Part shown: piece by piece, positions 25,295 through 36,238 of the stretch
How positions within the stretch are numbered: the stretch's first letter is position 1
Layout: every line of letters begins with the position of its first letter
Origin: Kitasatospora kifunensis
GTDB taxonomy: Bacteria; Actinomycetota; Actinomycetes; Streptomycetales; Streptomycetaceae
Length of the DNA stretch: 64,000 bases
Assembly: GCF_014203855.1 (NCBI RefSeq)
Contig: NZ_JACHJV010000001.1
Location: 5,580,001 to 5,644,000, forward strand
Direction of reading: 5' to 3'
The notes under the pieces: model-generated
Databases searched by the model: none
What the model was told of the DNA's origin: nothing
The model's input: only the letters and a program-made list of their open reading frames with translations
Made by a program: the position numbers and the translations under genes

Positions 25295-26262
25295 CCGAGC
25301 AACACCCCGCCGTGGCCGCCTACGGCCTCGGCAAGCACTACCGGCGCGGCTGGGCGCTGCGGAACTGCTCGTTCAGGCTGCCGGCCGGGCGGATCTGCGC
25401 CCTGGTCGGCCCGAACGGAGCGGGCAAGAGCACCCTGATGGGGCTGGCCGCCGGGCTGCAGAGCGCCAGCGAGGGACGGATCGAGCTGGCCGGGCGAGCA
25501 CCGCGCCCCGGCGGCAGCCCCGAGGTGGCCTTCGTGGCCCAGGACAAGCCGCTCTACCCCGGCTTCACGGTGGCCGAGACGCTGCGCCTGGGCCGGGAGC
25601 TCAACCCCGGCTGGGACCAGGGCACGGCCGAGGAGGTGCTGGCCGAGGCCACCTTCCCGCTGACCGCCAAGGTCGGCTCGCTCTCCGGTGGCCAGCGCAC
25701 CCGGGTCAGCCTGGCGCTGGCTCTCGGCAAGCGGCCCGACCTGCTGATCCTGGACGAGCCGATGGCAGACCTGGACCCGCTGGCCCGCCACCAGCTGATG
25801 GGCCGGCTGATGGCCGAGGCGGCCGAGCGCGGCCTGACCGTGCTGATGTCCTCCCACGTGGTGGCCGAACTCCAGGAGGCCTGCGACTACTTGGTGCTGC
25901 TGGCGGGTGGCCGGGTGCGGCTGGCCGGCGACATCGAGGAGCTGCTGGCCGCCCACCGGCTGGTGATCGGTCCGCAGAGCGCGGCCGCCAGCCTGGCCGG
26001 CCACCAGCTGGTCGAGTCCCGGGTGAACGGTCGCGGGCTCACCGCGCTGCTGCGTCCGCGCGGTGAGCTGGACGACTACTGGGAGGGCGGCGAGCCGACG
26101 CTGGAGGAGCTGCTGCTCGCGCACCTGCGCGCGCCCGACACCCCGGCCCTGCTGACCTGGGAGGCGCAGGTGCCGGAGGCGGGCGAGGAACTCCTGCCCG
26201 ACCTGCTCCGGGTCCAGCAGCCGACCGACGAGACCGCCCGCCCGACCGAGGTGACCGAATGA
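25291..26262 (+). CDS. ABC transporter ATP-binding protein
   Basis: A 323-residue ATPase of an ABC-2 type exporter. Walker A GPNGAGKST (40-48), Q-loop region VAQDKPLYPGF, signature LSGGQRTRV, Walker B LLILDEPMADLD, and the switch His in MSSHVV. The last 100 residues are a C-terminal extension usual for this export group. ATG at 25291 overlaps the regulator stop; its own stop overlaps the permease start, giving a three-gene translationally coupled operon with its own regulator. Confidence 0.93.
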   Translation: MTEQHPAVAAYGLGKHYRRGWALRNCSFRLPAGRICALVGPNGAGKSTLMGLAAGLQSASEGRIELAGRAPRPGGSPEVAFVAQDKPLYPGFTVAETLRLGRELNPGWDQGTAEEVLAEATFPLTAKVGSLSGGQRTRVSLALALGKRPDLLILDEPMADLDPLARHQLMGRLMAEAAERGLTVLMSSHVVAELQEACDYLVLLAGGRVRLAGDIEELLAAHRLVIGPQSAAASLAGHQLVESRVNGRGLTALLRPRGELDDYWEGGEPTLEELLLAHLRAPDTPALLTWEAQVPEAGEELLPDLLRVQQPTDETARPTEVTE

Positions 26263-27278
26263 CCACCACCCTGGACACCCGCCCCACCGGCGCCCCCGGG
26301 TGCACCGCCCGTCGCGGGCTGCGGCCGCGCGGGCTCAGCTGGCTGATGTGGCGTCAGAACCGACTGTTGATCTGCGGACTGCTGCTGGTGGTGGTCGTGC
26401 TGGCGATCGCGGCCCCGATCCTGCGGGGCGAGATGGTCTCGTTCATCGACAGTCACCACATCAAGGGCTGCGCCGTGATCAGCCTCGATCAGGCCTGCCA
26501 GGTAGCGGACACCCAGCACTCGGTGATGGAGTTCCGCACCGGATACGGTGAACTGCTCAAGGGGATCGGCATGCTGCTGCTCCTGCTTCCGGTCGGCGTC
26601 GGGGCCGGTCTCGGCGCGACGTCACTGGCCAAGGAGCTGGAGAACGGCACCTGGAAGCTGGCGCTGTCGCAGTCGGTGGGCCGCGACCGCTGGGTGGCCG
26701 CCAAGCTGCTCACCGCCGGGCTGATCGCCGTGGTCGCAGCGGCCGTGCCGGCGCTGCTACTGCACTGGGTCTGGCAGCCCAGCGCCAATGACGTCTCCGG
26801 GATCGCCTGGTCCAGCAGGACTTTCTACACCTCCGGCGGGCTGGTGCTGGTGGCGACCACGCTGCTGGCGCTGTCCGTCGGGGTGCTGGCGGGGCTGCTG
26901 CTGCGCCAGGCGCTGCCCGCGATGGGCCTGACCGTGTTGGTGGTCGGCCTGCTCCAGTACGGGCTGGCCACGGTGCGCCCCTACCTGTGGAGCTGGCAGA
27001 CCATGCTGGTTCCGCCTTCGGAACTGCCCAACAGCGTCTGGGGGTTCGCCCAGGGCTCGATCCTGCCGGACGGGCGGCGGCTGCCGTCCGGCCTGTGCGG
27101 CCAGGCGCTGGACTACGCGAGTTGCATGTCCCGGTACCCCGGGGCCAAGGAGTACAGCGACGTGCACCGGGCGGCGGACTACTGGCCGCTGCAACTGGTC
27201 GAGTCGGGGATCTGCCTGGCGCTGGCCGCGGCGCTGACCGCCGTGACCGTGGTGTGGGTGCGCAAGCGGCTCGCCTGA
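26259..27278 (+). CDS. ABC-2 type transporter permease
   Basis: A 339-residue membrane protein forming the channel for the upstream ATPase. About six hydrophobic segments: one near 40-60, a loop of about 50 residues with two cysteines (CAVISLDQAC) likely outside the cell, then segments near 105-125, 150-170, 190-235 and 310-330. The ELENGTWKLALSQSVGRDRWVAAKL stretch is the typical cytoplasmic coupling loop of ABC-2 permeases. ATG at 26259 overlaps the ATPase stop. Substrate unknown; the GntR/YtrA link suggests an envelope-stress or antimicrobial role. Confidence 0.88.
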   Translation: MTTTLDTRPTGAPGCTARRGLRPRGLSWLMWRQNRLLICGLLLVVVVLAIAAPILRGEMVSFIDSHHIKGCAVISLDQACQVADTQHSVMEFRTGYGELLKGIGMLLLLLPVGVGAGLGATSLAKELENGTWKLALSQSVGRDRWVAAKLLTAGLIAVVAAAVPALLLHWVWQPSANDVSGIAWSSRTFYTSGGLVLVATTLLALSVGVLAGLLLRQALPAMGLTVLVVGLLQYGLATVRPYLWSWQTMLVPPSELPNSVWGFAQGSILPDGRRLPSGLCGQALDYASCMSRYPGAKEYSDVHRAADYWPLQLVESGICLALAAALTAVTVVWVRKRLA

Positions 27279-27280
27279 GG

Positions 27281-27332
27281 CACAGACGGAAGGGGTGGTG
27301 CGCTCGGCGAGCGCACCACCCCTTCCGCTGTG
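27281..27332. terminator. Long bidirectional terminator
   Basis: An 18-bp perfect stem (27287-27304 with 27310-27327) is extended by CACAG/CTGTG (27281-27285 with 27328-27332) past one bulged A. It serves both the ABC operon and the convergent pentose-phosphate operon. Confidence 0.92.
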
Positions 27333-27340
27333 ACCTACCG

Positions 27341-28126
27341 TCAGGCCGAGGCCGGCGGGTAGAGCTGCGGCGGCAGCTTGGCGGCCGCCGCGCGGTCCAG
27401 CAGCCAGAGCGTGCGGCTGGTGCCGTACGCGCCGCTGGCCGGGGCCTGCAGCTCGCCGGGGCTGGACAGGGCCAGCGCCACGGCGTCCGCCTTGTCCTCA
27501 CCGGCCGCCAGCAGCCAGACCTCGCGTGCCGCCCGGATGGCCGGCAGGGTGAGCGAGATCCGGGTCGGCGGCGGCTTGGGCGCCCCGCGCACCCCGATCA
27601 CCGTGCGCGCGGTCTCCCGCACGCCCGGGTGCTCGGGGAAGAGCGAGGCCACGTGGGTGTCCGGGCCGACGCCGAGCAGCAGCACGTCGAAGGCGGGCAC
27701 CAGCGTGCGGTCCTCGGGACCCGCGGCCTTGGCCAGCTCCTCGGCGTACCGCTCGGCGGCGGCCTCCACGTCGGCACCGTCCAGGCCGTCCGAAGCGGGC
27801 ATGTAGTGCACCCGGGCCGGATCGAGCGGGACGTGGGCGAGCAACTCGTCGGCGGCCTGCACCGCGTTCCGCTCCGGGTCGGCGGACGGCACGAACCGCT
27901 CGTCGCCCCACCAGAGTTCGAGACGCGACCAGTCCACCGCATCGCGCGCCGGGGAGGCGGCGATCGCGGCGAGCAGCGCGTTGCCGTTGCGCCCGCCGGT
28001 GAGCACCACGGAGGCCAGGCCCCGGGCGGACTGCGCGTCGACGATCTTGGTGATCAGTCGGGCGGCGGCCGCCTGGGCCATCAGCTCCTTGTCGTGGTGC
28101 ACCACCAGCTGCGGTACCGGGGTCAT
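27341..28126 (-). CDS. pgl: 6-Phosphogluconolactonase
   Basis: A 261-residue enzyme hydrolysing 6-phosphogluconolactone, the second step of the oxidative pentose-phosphate pathway. The family signature is present: VVLTGGRNGNALLAAI, LWWGDERFVP, AERYAEELAK, FDVLLLGVGPDTHVASLFPEHP and TRISLTLPAI. In GPDTH the usual Gly is replaced by Thr, a minor change. ATG at 28126 overlaps the opcA stop by four bases. Last gene of tkt-tal-zwf-opcA-pgl. Confidence 0.95.
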   Translation of the reverse strand: MTPVPQLVVHHDKELMAQAAAARLITKIVDAQSARGLASVVLTGGRNGNALLAAIAASPARDAVDWSRLELWWGDERFVPSADPERNAVQAADELLAHVPLDPARVHYMPASDGLDGADVEAAAERYAEELAKAAGPEDRTLVPAFDVLLLGVGPDTHVASLFPEHPGVRETARTVIGVRGAPKPPPTRISLTLPAIRAAREVWLLAAGEDKADAVALALSSPGELQAPASGAYGTSRTLWLLDRAAAAKLPPQLYPPASA

Positions 28127-29271
28127 GCGCCACTCCGCTTGCGGGGCGAGGCCTTCTTGCCGGTGCCGCTCTTGGCGGTGGCCTTGGCGGCCTTGGTGGT
28201 CGCCGGTGCCTTCTTGGCCGGGACCTTGGCGGTCACCCGGGGGGTGGCCACCGCGGCCTCGACCACGGCGGCCGCAGTGGCCTCGGCGCTCGCCTCGGCC
28301 GCCTCGGCGACCTCGGCGGCGCTGATGCCGTACTCGACGTCGGTCGGCTCCTGCAGCCGCTCCACGCCGGTGCGCACGGCGGCGGCGTAGATGGCGTCCT
28401 CGTCCAGGCGGCGCAGCTCCTCGGCGATGAGCTCGGCCGTCTCGCGGCGCTTGAGCGCCACCAGGCGGTCCGGCGAGCCGGGGATGGACAGGGTGCCCAT
28501 CAGCCCGTCCGGCCGGTCGAGCACGATCTCGCCGTCCTTGCTGCGCAGCCGCACGGCCGTGATGCCGGGACCGTCGGTGACCACCCGCTCGACCGGCACG
28601 TTCAGCCGGTCGGTCAGCCACAGGCCGAGCAGCTCGACGCTGGGGTTGTACGACTCGCCCTCGACCACGGCCGAGGTGACCTTGGTGGGCCGCTGGTCCA
28701 GGGCCGCCGCCAGCATCGAGCGCCAGCTGGTGATCCTGGTCCAGGCGAGGTCGGTGTCGCCGGGGGTGTAGTTGTCGGCCCGCACCGCGAGCTGGTCGAC
28801 CGGGGACTCGGCGGTCGCCGCGTCGGTGATCCGGCGCTGGGCGATCGCGCCGAGCGGGTCCTGGGCCGGGTGCAGCGGGGCGTTCTCCGGCCACCAGATC
28901 ACCACGGGGGCGTCCGGCAGCAGCAGCGGCAGCACCACCGACTGGGCGTGCGAGGCCAGTTCGCCGTGCATCCGCAGGATCGCGGTCTCACCCGAACCGG
29001 CGTCGGAGCCGACCCGGATCTCGGCGTCCAGCCGGGCCCCGGCCCGGGCCCGCGGCGAGCGGCCCTCGCGCTTGACCACCGCGAGGATGCGCGAGGGGTG
29101 CTCGCGCGAGGCGTCGTTCGCGGCCTTGAGGGCGTCGTAGGCGCTGCCCTCGTCGGTCACGATGACCAGCGTCAGGACCATGCCGGCGGCGGTGGCACCG
29201 CCGGCCCGGCGCGCGTCCATCAACGCACTGTTGATCTTGCTGGACGTGGTGTCCGTCAGGTCGATCTTCAT
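28123..29271 (-). CDS. opcA: Glucose-6-phosphate dehydrogenase assembly protein OpcA
   Basis: A 382-residue partner that promotes assembly and activity of Zwf in cyanobacteria and actinobacteria. Recognised by MKIDLTDTTSSKINSALMDAR at the N-terminus, ARLDAEIRVGSDAGSGETAILRMHGELA, LLPDAPVVIWWP and the ESYNPSVELLGLWL segment. The last 70 residues are a low-complexity Ala/Lys-rich tail (KVPAKKAPATTKAAK) that could bind nucleic acid or simply be disordered. ATG at 29271 overlaps the zwf stop (ATGA). Confidence 0.95.
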   Translation of the reverse strand: MKIDLTDTTSSKINSALMDARRAGGATAAGMVLTLVIVTDEGSAYDALKAANDASREHPSRILAVVKREGRSPRARAGARLDAEIRVGSDAGSGETAILRMHGELASHAQSVVLPLLLPDAPVVIWWPENAPLHPAQDPLGAIAQRRITDAATAESPVDQLAVRADNYTPGDTDLAWTRITSWRSMLAAALDQRPTKVTSAVVEGESYNPSVELLGLWLTDRLNVPVERVVTDGPGITAVRLRSKDGEIVLDRPDGLMGTLSIPGSPDRLVALKRRETAELIAEELRRLDEDAIYAAAVRTGVERLQEPTDVEYGISAAEVAEAAEASAEATAAAVVEAAVATPRVTAKVPAKKAPATTKAAKATAKSGTGKKASPRKRSGA

Positions 29272-30854
29272 GGCCGGCGCCAGCTCCTGCCGTCTCGTGC
29301 GAGCATCTCGTCCGCCTCGGCCGGACCCCAGGTGCCGGCCGGGTACTGCGCGGGCTTGCCGTGCTGGTCCCAGTACTTCTCGATCGGGTCGAGGATCTCC
29401 CAGGAGAGCTCGACCTCCTGGTGCCTGGGGAAGAGGTTGGCGTCGCCCAGCAGCACATCCAGGATGAGCCGCTCGTACGCCTCCGGGCTGGACTCGGTGA
29501 AGGACTCGCCGTAGGCGAAGTCCATCGTGACGTCCCGCACCTCCATCGAGGTGCCCGGCACCTTGGAACCGAACCGCACCGTGACGCCCTCGTCCGGCTG
29601 CACCCGGATCACCAGGGCGTTCTGCCCCAGCTCCTCGGTGGCGTAGGAGTCGAACGGCAGGTACGGGGCGCGCTGGAAGACCACCGCGATCTCGGTCACC
29701 CGGCGGCCCAGGCGCTTGCCCGTGCGCAGGTAGAACGGGACCCCGGCCCAGCGCCGGTTGTTGATCTCCAGCTTGATCGCCGCGTAGGTGTCGGTCTTGG
29801 ACGCGGGGTTGATGCCGTCCTCGTCCAGGTACCCGACCACCTCCTCGCCGCCCTGCCAGCCGGCCGCGTACTGGCCGCGCACGGTGTGCTTGCCCAGGTC
29901 CTTGGGAAGCTGCACGGCGCTGAGCACCTTGAGCTTCTCGGCGACCAGGGCCTTGGGGTGGAAGGAGGCCGGCTCCTCGATGGCGGTGAGCGCCATCAGC
30001 TGGAGCAGGTGGTTCTGGATGACGTCACGGGCCGAGCCGATGCCGTCGTAGTACCCGGCGCGGCCGCCGATGCCGATGTCCTCGGCCATGGTGATCTGCA
30101 CGTGGTCCACGTAGGACCGGTTCCAGATCGGCTCGAACATCGTGTTGGCGAACCGCAGCGCCAGGATGTTCTGGACCGTCTCCTTGCCGAGGTAGTGGTC
30201 GATTCGGAAGACCTCGTCCCGGGGGAAGACCTCGTGGACGACCTTGTTCAACTCCTGGGCGCTCGCCAGGTCGTGGCCGAACGGCTTCTCGATCACCGCG
30301 CGGCGCCAGGAGCCGGCCGGCGGGTCGGCCAGGCCGTGCTTCTTGAGCTGCTGGACCACGTTGGGGAAGAACTTCGGCGGCACCGAGAGGTAGAAGGCGA
30401 AGTTGCCGTTGGTGCCCTGCGCCTTGTCGAGCTCCTCGATGGTCTCGCGCAGCGTCTCGAAGGCGGCGTCGTCGTCGAAGGTGCCCTGGACGAACCGCAT
30501 GCCCTTGGCCAGCTGCTGCCACACCTCCTCGCGGAAGGGGGTGCGCGCGTGCGCCTTGACGGCGTCGTGCACCACCTTCGCGAAGTCCTCGTCCTCCCAC
30601 TCACGGCGAGCGAAGCCCACCAGGGAGAAACCCGGCGGCAGCAGGCCGCGGTTGGCCAGGTCGTAGATGGCCGGCATCAGCTTCTTGCGGGAGAGGTCCC
30701 CCGTGACGCCGAAGATGACCAGGCCGGACGGTCCGGCGATCCGCGGCAGCCGGCGGTCGGCCGGGTCACGCAGCGGGTTCGCGGGTTGCTGCGGAAGATC
30801 TCCTTGCGTCACCTCGGCCCCCTCCAGGTCGGGAAATGCCTGTGCATTGCTCAC
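29268..30854 (-). CDS. zwf: Glucose-6-phosphate dehydrogenase
   Basis: A 528-residue NADP-dependent enzyme feeding the oxidative pentose-phosphate pathway. The N-terminal Rossmann motif GVTGDLSRKKLMPA (49-62), the catalytic RIDHYLGKE segment (near residue 210) and the C-terminal WAGVPFYLRTGKRL motif are all intact. GTG at 30854 (MSNAQAFPDLEG) with a GCGGAG upstream. Together with opcA and pgl, overlapping by four bases each, it forms the oxidative branch; tal and tkt upstream supply the non-oxidative branch, so NADPH and pentose supply are controlled as a unit. Confidence 0.98.
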   Translation of the reverse strand: MSNAQAFPDLEGAEVTQGDLPQQPANPLRDPADRRLPRIAGPSGLVIFGVTGDLSRKKLMPAIYDLANRGLLPPGFSLVGFARREWEDEDFAKVVHDAVKAHARTPFREEVWQQLAKGMRFVQGTFDDDAAFETLRETIEELDKAQGTNGNFAFYLSVPPKFFPNVVQQLKKHGLADPPAGSWRRAVIEKPFGHDLASAQELNKVVHEVFPRDEVFRIDHYLGKETVQNILALRFANTMFEPIWNRSYVDHVQITMAEDIGIGGRAGYYDGIGSARDVIQNHLLQLMALTAIEEPASFHPKALVAEKLKVLSAVQLPKDLGKHTVRGQYAAGWQGGEEVVGYLDEDGINPASKTDTYAAIKLEINNRRWAGVPFYLRTGKRLGRRVTEIAVVFQRAPYLPFDSYATEELGQNALVIRVQPDEGVTVRFGSKVPGTSMEVRDVTMDFAYGESFTESSPEAYERLILDVLLGDANLFPRHQEVELSWEILDPIEKYWDQHGKPAQYPAGTWGPAEADEMLARDGRSWRRP

Positions 30855-30891
30855 TGCTGGGCTCCGCTTCAGTGCGTCGTGTGAGCGGGTG

Positions 30892-32034
30892 TCACTTGCC
30901 GTCGGAGAAGGAGGCCAACGACGCCGTGACGGTGTCCAGCAGCTCCTGCCAGGAGATCTCGAACTTCGAGACGCCCTCGTCCTCCAGGACCTGGACGACG
31001 TCGTCGTAGTCCACGCCGGCCGCGGCCAGCGCGTCCAGCACGGACTTGGCGTCGGCGTAGGCGCCGGTGATGGTGTCACCGGTGATCTGGCCGTGGTCGC
31101 CGGTGGCGTCCAGGGTGGCCTCGGGCATGGTGTTGACGGTGCCGGGCGCCACCAGCTCGGTCACGTACAGGGTGTCCGGCAGGGCCGGGTCCTTGACGCC
31201 GGTGGAGGCCCACAGCGGGCGCTGCGGCTTGGCACCGGCGGCCTCCAGGGCCTTCCAGCGCGCGCCGGCCGGCTTCTTGCCGTCGACCGAGCCGAAGACC
31301 TCCTCGTACGCCTGGTAGGCCAGGCGGGCGTTGGCCAGCGCGGCCTTGGAGCGCAGCTTGACGGCGTCGCCGCCGATCGCGTCCAGGCGCTTGTCGATCT
31401 CGGTGTCCACCCGGGAGACGAAGAACGAGGCGACCGACTCGATCGAGGAGAGGTCGATGCCCTTGGCCTTGGCCTGCTCCAGACCGGTCAGGTAGGCGTC
31501 CATCACGGCCTTGTAGCGGTCCAGCGAGAAGATCAGCGTGACGTTGACGCTGATGCCCTTGGCGATGACCTCGCTGATCGCCGGCAGGCCGGCCTTGGTC
31601 GCGGGGATCTTGATGAACACGTTGGGACGGTCCACCAGCCACCACAGCTGCTTGGCCTCGGCCACGGTGGGCGCGGTCTGGTGGGCCAGGCGCGGGTCGA
31701 CCTCGATCGAGACCCGGCCGTCGCGGCCGTTGCTGGCGTCGTAGACCGGGCGCAGCACGTCGGCGGCGTCCCGCACGTCCGAGGTGGTGATCATGCGGAT
31801 CGCCTCGTCGGTGGTGACCTTGCGCACCGCGAGGTCGCGCAGCTGCTCGTCGTAGGAGGTGTCGCCGCTGCCGGCGATGGCCTTCTGGAAGATGGTCGGG
31901 TTGGTGGTGACACCCACGACGTGCATGTTCTGCACCAGCTCGGCCAGGTTGCCGGAGTTCAGCCGGGTGCGGCTGAGGTCGTCCAGCCAGATCGCCACGC
32001 CTTCGTCGCTGAGGCGCTTCAATGCGTCAGTCAT
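30892..32034 (-). CDS. tal: Transaldolase
   Basis: A 380-residue TIM-barrel enzyme of the long actinobacterial type, moving a dihydroxyacetone unit between sugar phosphates. Key segments: VTTNPTIFQKAI (substrate Asn/Thr), FIKIPATKAGLPA with the Schiff-base Lys, SVNVTLIFSLDRYKAV, and SVASFFVSRVDTEID. ATG at 32034 with AAGGA upstream. It lies between tkt and zwf with short gaps and is probably in the same transcript. Confidence 0.97.
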   Translation of the reverse strand: MTDALKRLSDEGVAIWLDDLSRTRLNSGNLAELVQNMHVVGVTTNPTIFQKAIAGSGDTSYDEQLRDLAVRKVTTDEAIRMITTSDVRDAADVLRPVYDASNGRDGRVSIEVDPRLAHQTAPTVAEAKQLWWLVDRPNVFIKIPATKAGLPAISEVIAKGISVNVTLIFSLDRYKAVMDAYLTGLEQAKAKGIDLSSIESVASFFVSRVDTEIDKRLDAIGGDAVKLRSKAALANARLAYQAYEEVFGSVDGKKPAGARWKALEAAGAKPQRPLWASTGVKDPALPDTLYVTELVAPGTVNTMPEATLDATGDHGQITGDTITGAYADAKSVLDALAAAGVDYDDVVQVLEDEGVSKFEISWQELLDTVTASLASFSDGK

Positions 32035-32100
32035 ACTGCTCAGTCCTTAGGTCTATCGGAAAATCAGTCAGGAAGCGGAAACGGCTCGGCTGTTACCGGC

Positions 32101-34200
<2,100 letters not shown>

Positions 34201-34632
34201 CCTTCTCAGGGCTCCTTCCGTATTGAGGTGTGACCCCGTGAAGGGACCGGGTCGGCCACGACACTGTGGGCCTGACGCAAGTTCGGTAGTGCCGGTCACG
34301 GAGGGTTTCCCGCTTCTTCGAGCGAGCCTACCGTCCACGCTGGGGCCCGCCTTCCGTACGGGGAGAACCGGGAGTTTCGTGAGCCGATTCCCGTTTGCAC
34401 GGAGTGGAGTACGTCGGTGCCGCCGGTACCACCTTGGCCCGGTTTGTCCGCGGCCACCCTCCGGTGAACTGGGCAGTTCACCCACGGGAGTGCGGCCCGG
34501 CCCCGTCAGCGGACCCCGCGGCGGATCGGGATCTATGCACCGTCTAAGGTGGCGTGGTACGCGCAGGTGAACGGATTCACGAGCAATCGACCCGTGGACG
34601 CCTGCGAAGTTTCATCTTCAGTTGGGGTGTTC
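34201..34632. promoter_or_regulatory. Divergent tkt/ctaB control region with a 20-bp inverted repeat
   Basis: This 432-bp gap contains GGTGAACT-GGGC-AGTTCACC (34463-34482), an interrupted palindrome with perfect 8-bp arms placed between the two divergent starts. A TAAGGT (34545-34550) resembles a -10 for ctaB but has no matching -35. The open frame crossing the area has no family likeness and is judged noncoding. Confidence 0.5.
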
Positions 34633-35574
34633 GTGACCGCCGTCGAATCCCGCCCCGCCGGGGTCCTCGGGACGACCCCCGCGCGTCGGCCGCTCGGGGC
34701 CCGTGTCGGGGCATTTGTCGCACTGACCAAGCCTCGGATCATCGAGCTGCTGCTGATGAGCACGGTTCCGGTGATGTTCCTGGCGAAGCGCGGGGTGCCA
34801 GATCTCTGGCTGGTGCTGGCGGTCGTCATCGGGGGCTACCTCTCCGCGGGCGGCGCCAACGCGCTCAACATGTACATCGACCGCGACATCGACGCCGTCA
34901 TGAGCCGCACCAACCAGCGGCCGTTGGTGACCGGGATGGTCTCGCCGCGCGAGGCCGTGGTCTTCGGCATCTCGCTGGCGGTCATCTCCACGGTCTGGCT
35001 CTGGTACTTCGTCAACCTGCTGGCCTCCGGGCTCGCTCTGGCGGGGCTGCTCTTCTACGTCTTCGTCTACACCCTCGGTCTCAAGCGGCGCACCGCGCAG
35101 AACATCGTCTGGGGCGGCATCGCCGGCTGCATGCCGGTGCTGGTGGGCTGGGCCGCGGTGACCAACTCGCTGAGCTGGGCGCCGGTCGTGCTCTTCCTGG
35201 TGATGTTCTTCTGGACGCCGCCGCACTACTGGCCGCTGTCGATGAAGGTCCGTGAGGACTACGCGAAGGCCGGCGTGCCGATGCTGCCGGTGACCGCGGG
35301 CAACCTGGCGGTGGCCCGACAGATCGTCATCTACTCCTGGGTGATGGTGGCGGTCTCGCTGACGCTCTGGCCGCTGGCGCACACCAGCTGGCTCTACCCC
35401 GTCTCCGCGGTGGTGCTGGGCGCCCTCTGGCTCAAGGAGGCGCACGGCCTGCACGCCCGGGCCAAGGCCGGGGTGGTGGGGGCCAAGCTCAAGGAGATGC
35501 GGCTGTTCCACTGGTCGATCACCTACCTGACGCTGCTGATGGTGGCGATCGCGATCGACCCGTTCCTGCGGTAA
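34633..35574 (+). CDS. ctaB: Protohaem IX farnesyltransferase (haem O synthase)
   Basis: A 313-residue polytopic membrane prenyltransferase adding farnesyl to haem B to make haem O, the first step towards haem A of cytochrome c oxidase. The prenyl-diphosphate site NMYIDRDIDAVMSRTNQRPL and the second motif YTLGLKRRTAQNIVWGG are present, with MFFWTPPHYWPLS and about nine transmembrane segments. GTG at 34633 (MTAVESRPAG) is chosen from the GGGG before it; GTG at 34627 is an equally in-frame alternative. A longer frame upstream has no similarity. ctaA, the next enzyme, lies close by on the other strand. Confidence 0.96.
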   Translation: MTAVESRPAGVLGTTPARRPLGARVGAFVALTKPRIIELLLMSTVPVMFLAKRGVPDLWLVLAVVIGGYLSAGGANALNMYIDRDIDAVMSRTNQRPLVTGMVSPREAVVFGISLAVISTVWLWYFVNLLASGLALAGLLFYVFVYTLGLKRRTAQNIVWGGIAGCMPVLVGWAAVTNSLSWAPVVLFLVMFFWTPPHYWPLSMKVREDYAKAGVPMLPVTAGNLAVARQIVIYSWVMVAVSLTLWPLAHTSWLYPVSAVVLGALWLKEAHGLHARAKAGVVGAKLKEMRLFHWSITYLTLLMVAIAIDPFLR

Positions 35575-35594
35575 CGGTCCGTCAGTACGTTCGA

Positions 35595-35635
35595 CCGAGG
35601 GCCCCGGGGTGTCACCGACACGCCGGGGCCCTCGG
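35595..35635 (+). terminator. ctaB terminator
   Basis: Nineteen-base arms (35595-35613 and 35617-35635) pair at 18 positions around a 3-base loop, 21 bases past the ctaB stop. Confidence 0.85.
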
Positions 35636-35701
35636 CGTTGTGGTCCGCGGCACACCGCTCAGCCGTCGCCAGCGGGGCTACCCGTGGGTAGCATGCCGGA
35701 C

Positions 35702-36040
35702 ATGAGCAGCGCAGAGACCCCCGCCCCCGCCGCTTCCCAGGCTCGTACCGAGCGCCGGGCCAAGCGCATCGCCAAGCACCTGACCGCCTTCAGCAAGCAG
35801 CACGGCGGCAACGCCGACGGCGTGGTGGAGTACGTCGGCGCGGTGGCGACCCGGATCGTGCTGGTGGGTCAGGACGGCGCCTGGGGCGACCAGGTGGCGC
35901 CCAGCTACGCGGTCGGCCGCCGGGCCGCCGAGCTGGCCGGGATCACGCTGCATGACTCCTTCGAGGGCGAGCTCGCCCTGAAGGTGCGCACCGGACCGTA
36001 CGAGTGGAAGCGGATGGCGGGTATCCAGCTCGGCGGCTGA
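35702..36040 (+). CDS. Conserved hypothetical protein, about 112 residues
   Basis: A small soluble protein (MSSAETPAPAASQARTERRAK) with a basic N-terminal helix, then an alternating strand/helix domain (VVEYVGAVATRIVLVGQDGAWGDQV, FEGELALKVRTGPYEWKRMAG). I recall similar short proteins at this spot beside ctaB in Streptomyces, but no function is known to me. ATG at 35702 is used; ATG at 35693 would add three residues and has an equally weak ribosome-binding site. It stands between strong hairpins, so it is probably transcribed alone. Confidence 0.75.
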   Translation: MSSAETPAPAASQARTERRAKRIAKHLTAFSKQHGGNADGVVEYVGAVATRIVLVGQDGAWGDQVAPSYAVGRRAAELAGITLHDSFEGELALKVRTGPYEWKRMAGIQLGG

Positions 36041-36073
36041 CCCCCTTCCGGTACGGCTCCCGGTACGCGACGC

Positions 36074-36116
36074 AGAAGGCCCCGACCCCCCGGTGCGGTG
36101 GGGGTCGGGGCCTTCT
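36074..36116. terminator. Terminator hairpin after the small conserved gene
   Basis: Perfect 17-bp stem AGAAGGCCCCGACCCCC (36074-36090) with complement (36100-36116) around a 9-base loop. Confidence 0.88.
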
Positions 36117-36134
36117 CCGTGCCGGCGTACGGCG

Positions 36135-36238
36135 CTCAGAGCTTGGATGTACACCTGGGCCGGATCAGCCTGCGGCGTCTGGTGCGTGCGATCGCAAGGC
36201 GTCGCAGGCCCGGCACAGGTGTACATCCAAGCTCTCAG
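36135..36238. repeat. Long 104-base imperfect palindrome between convergent genes
   Basis: Outer arms of 20 perfect base pairs (36138-36157 and 36216-36235), extended inward by GCCGG/CCGGC and further by GCCTGCG (36168-36174)/CGCAGGC (36203-36209). The right arm runs into the ctaA stop codon. A terminator hairpin already lies just to the left, so this is more than a simple terminator; it resembles a small miniature-element-like or processed RNA structure. No clear target duplication was found. Confidence 0.7.

Noticed and set aside
36135..36238. Calling the long palindrome a MITE outright
   Set aside because: No target-site duplication or second copy is visible within the window; it is reported only as a structured repeat.
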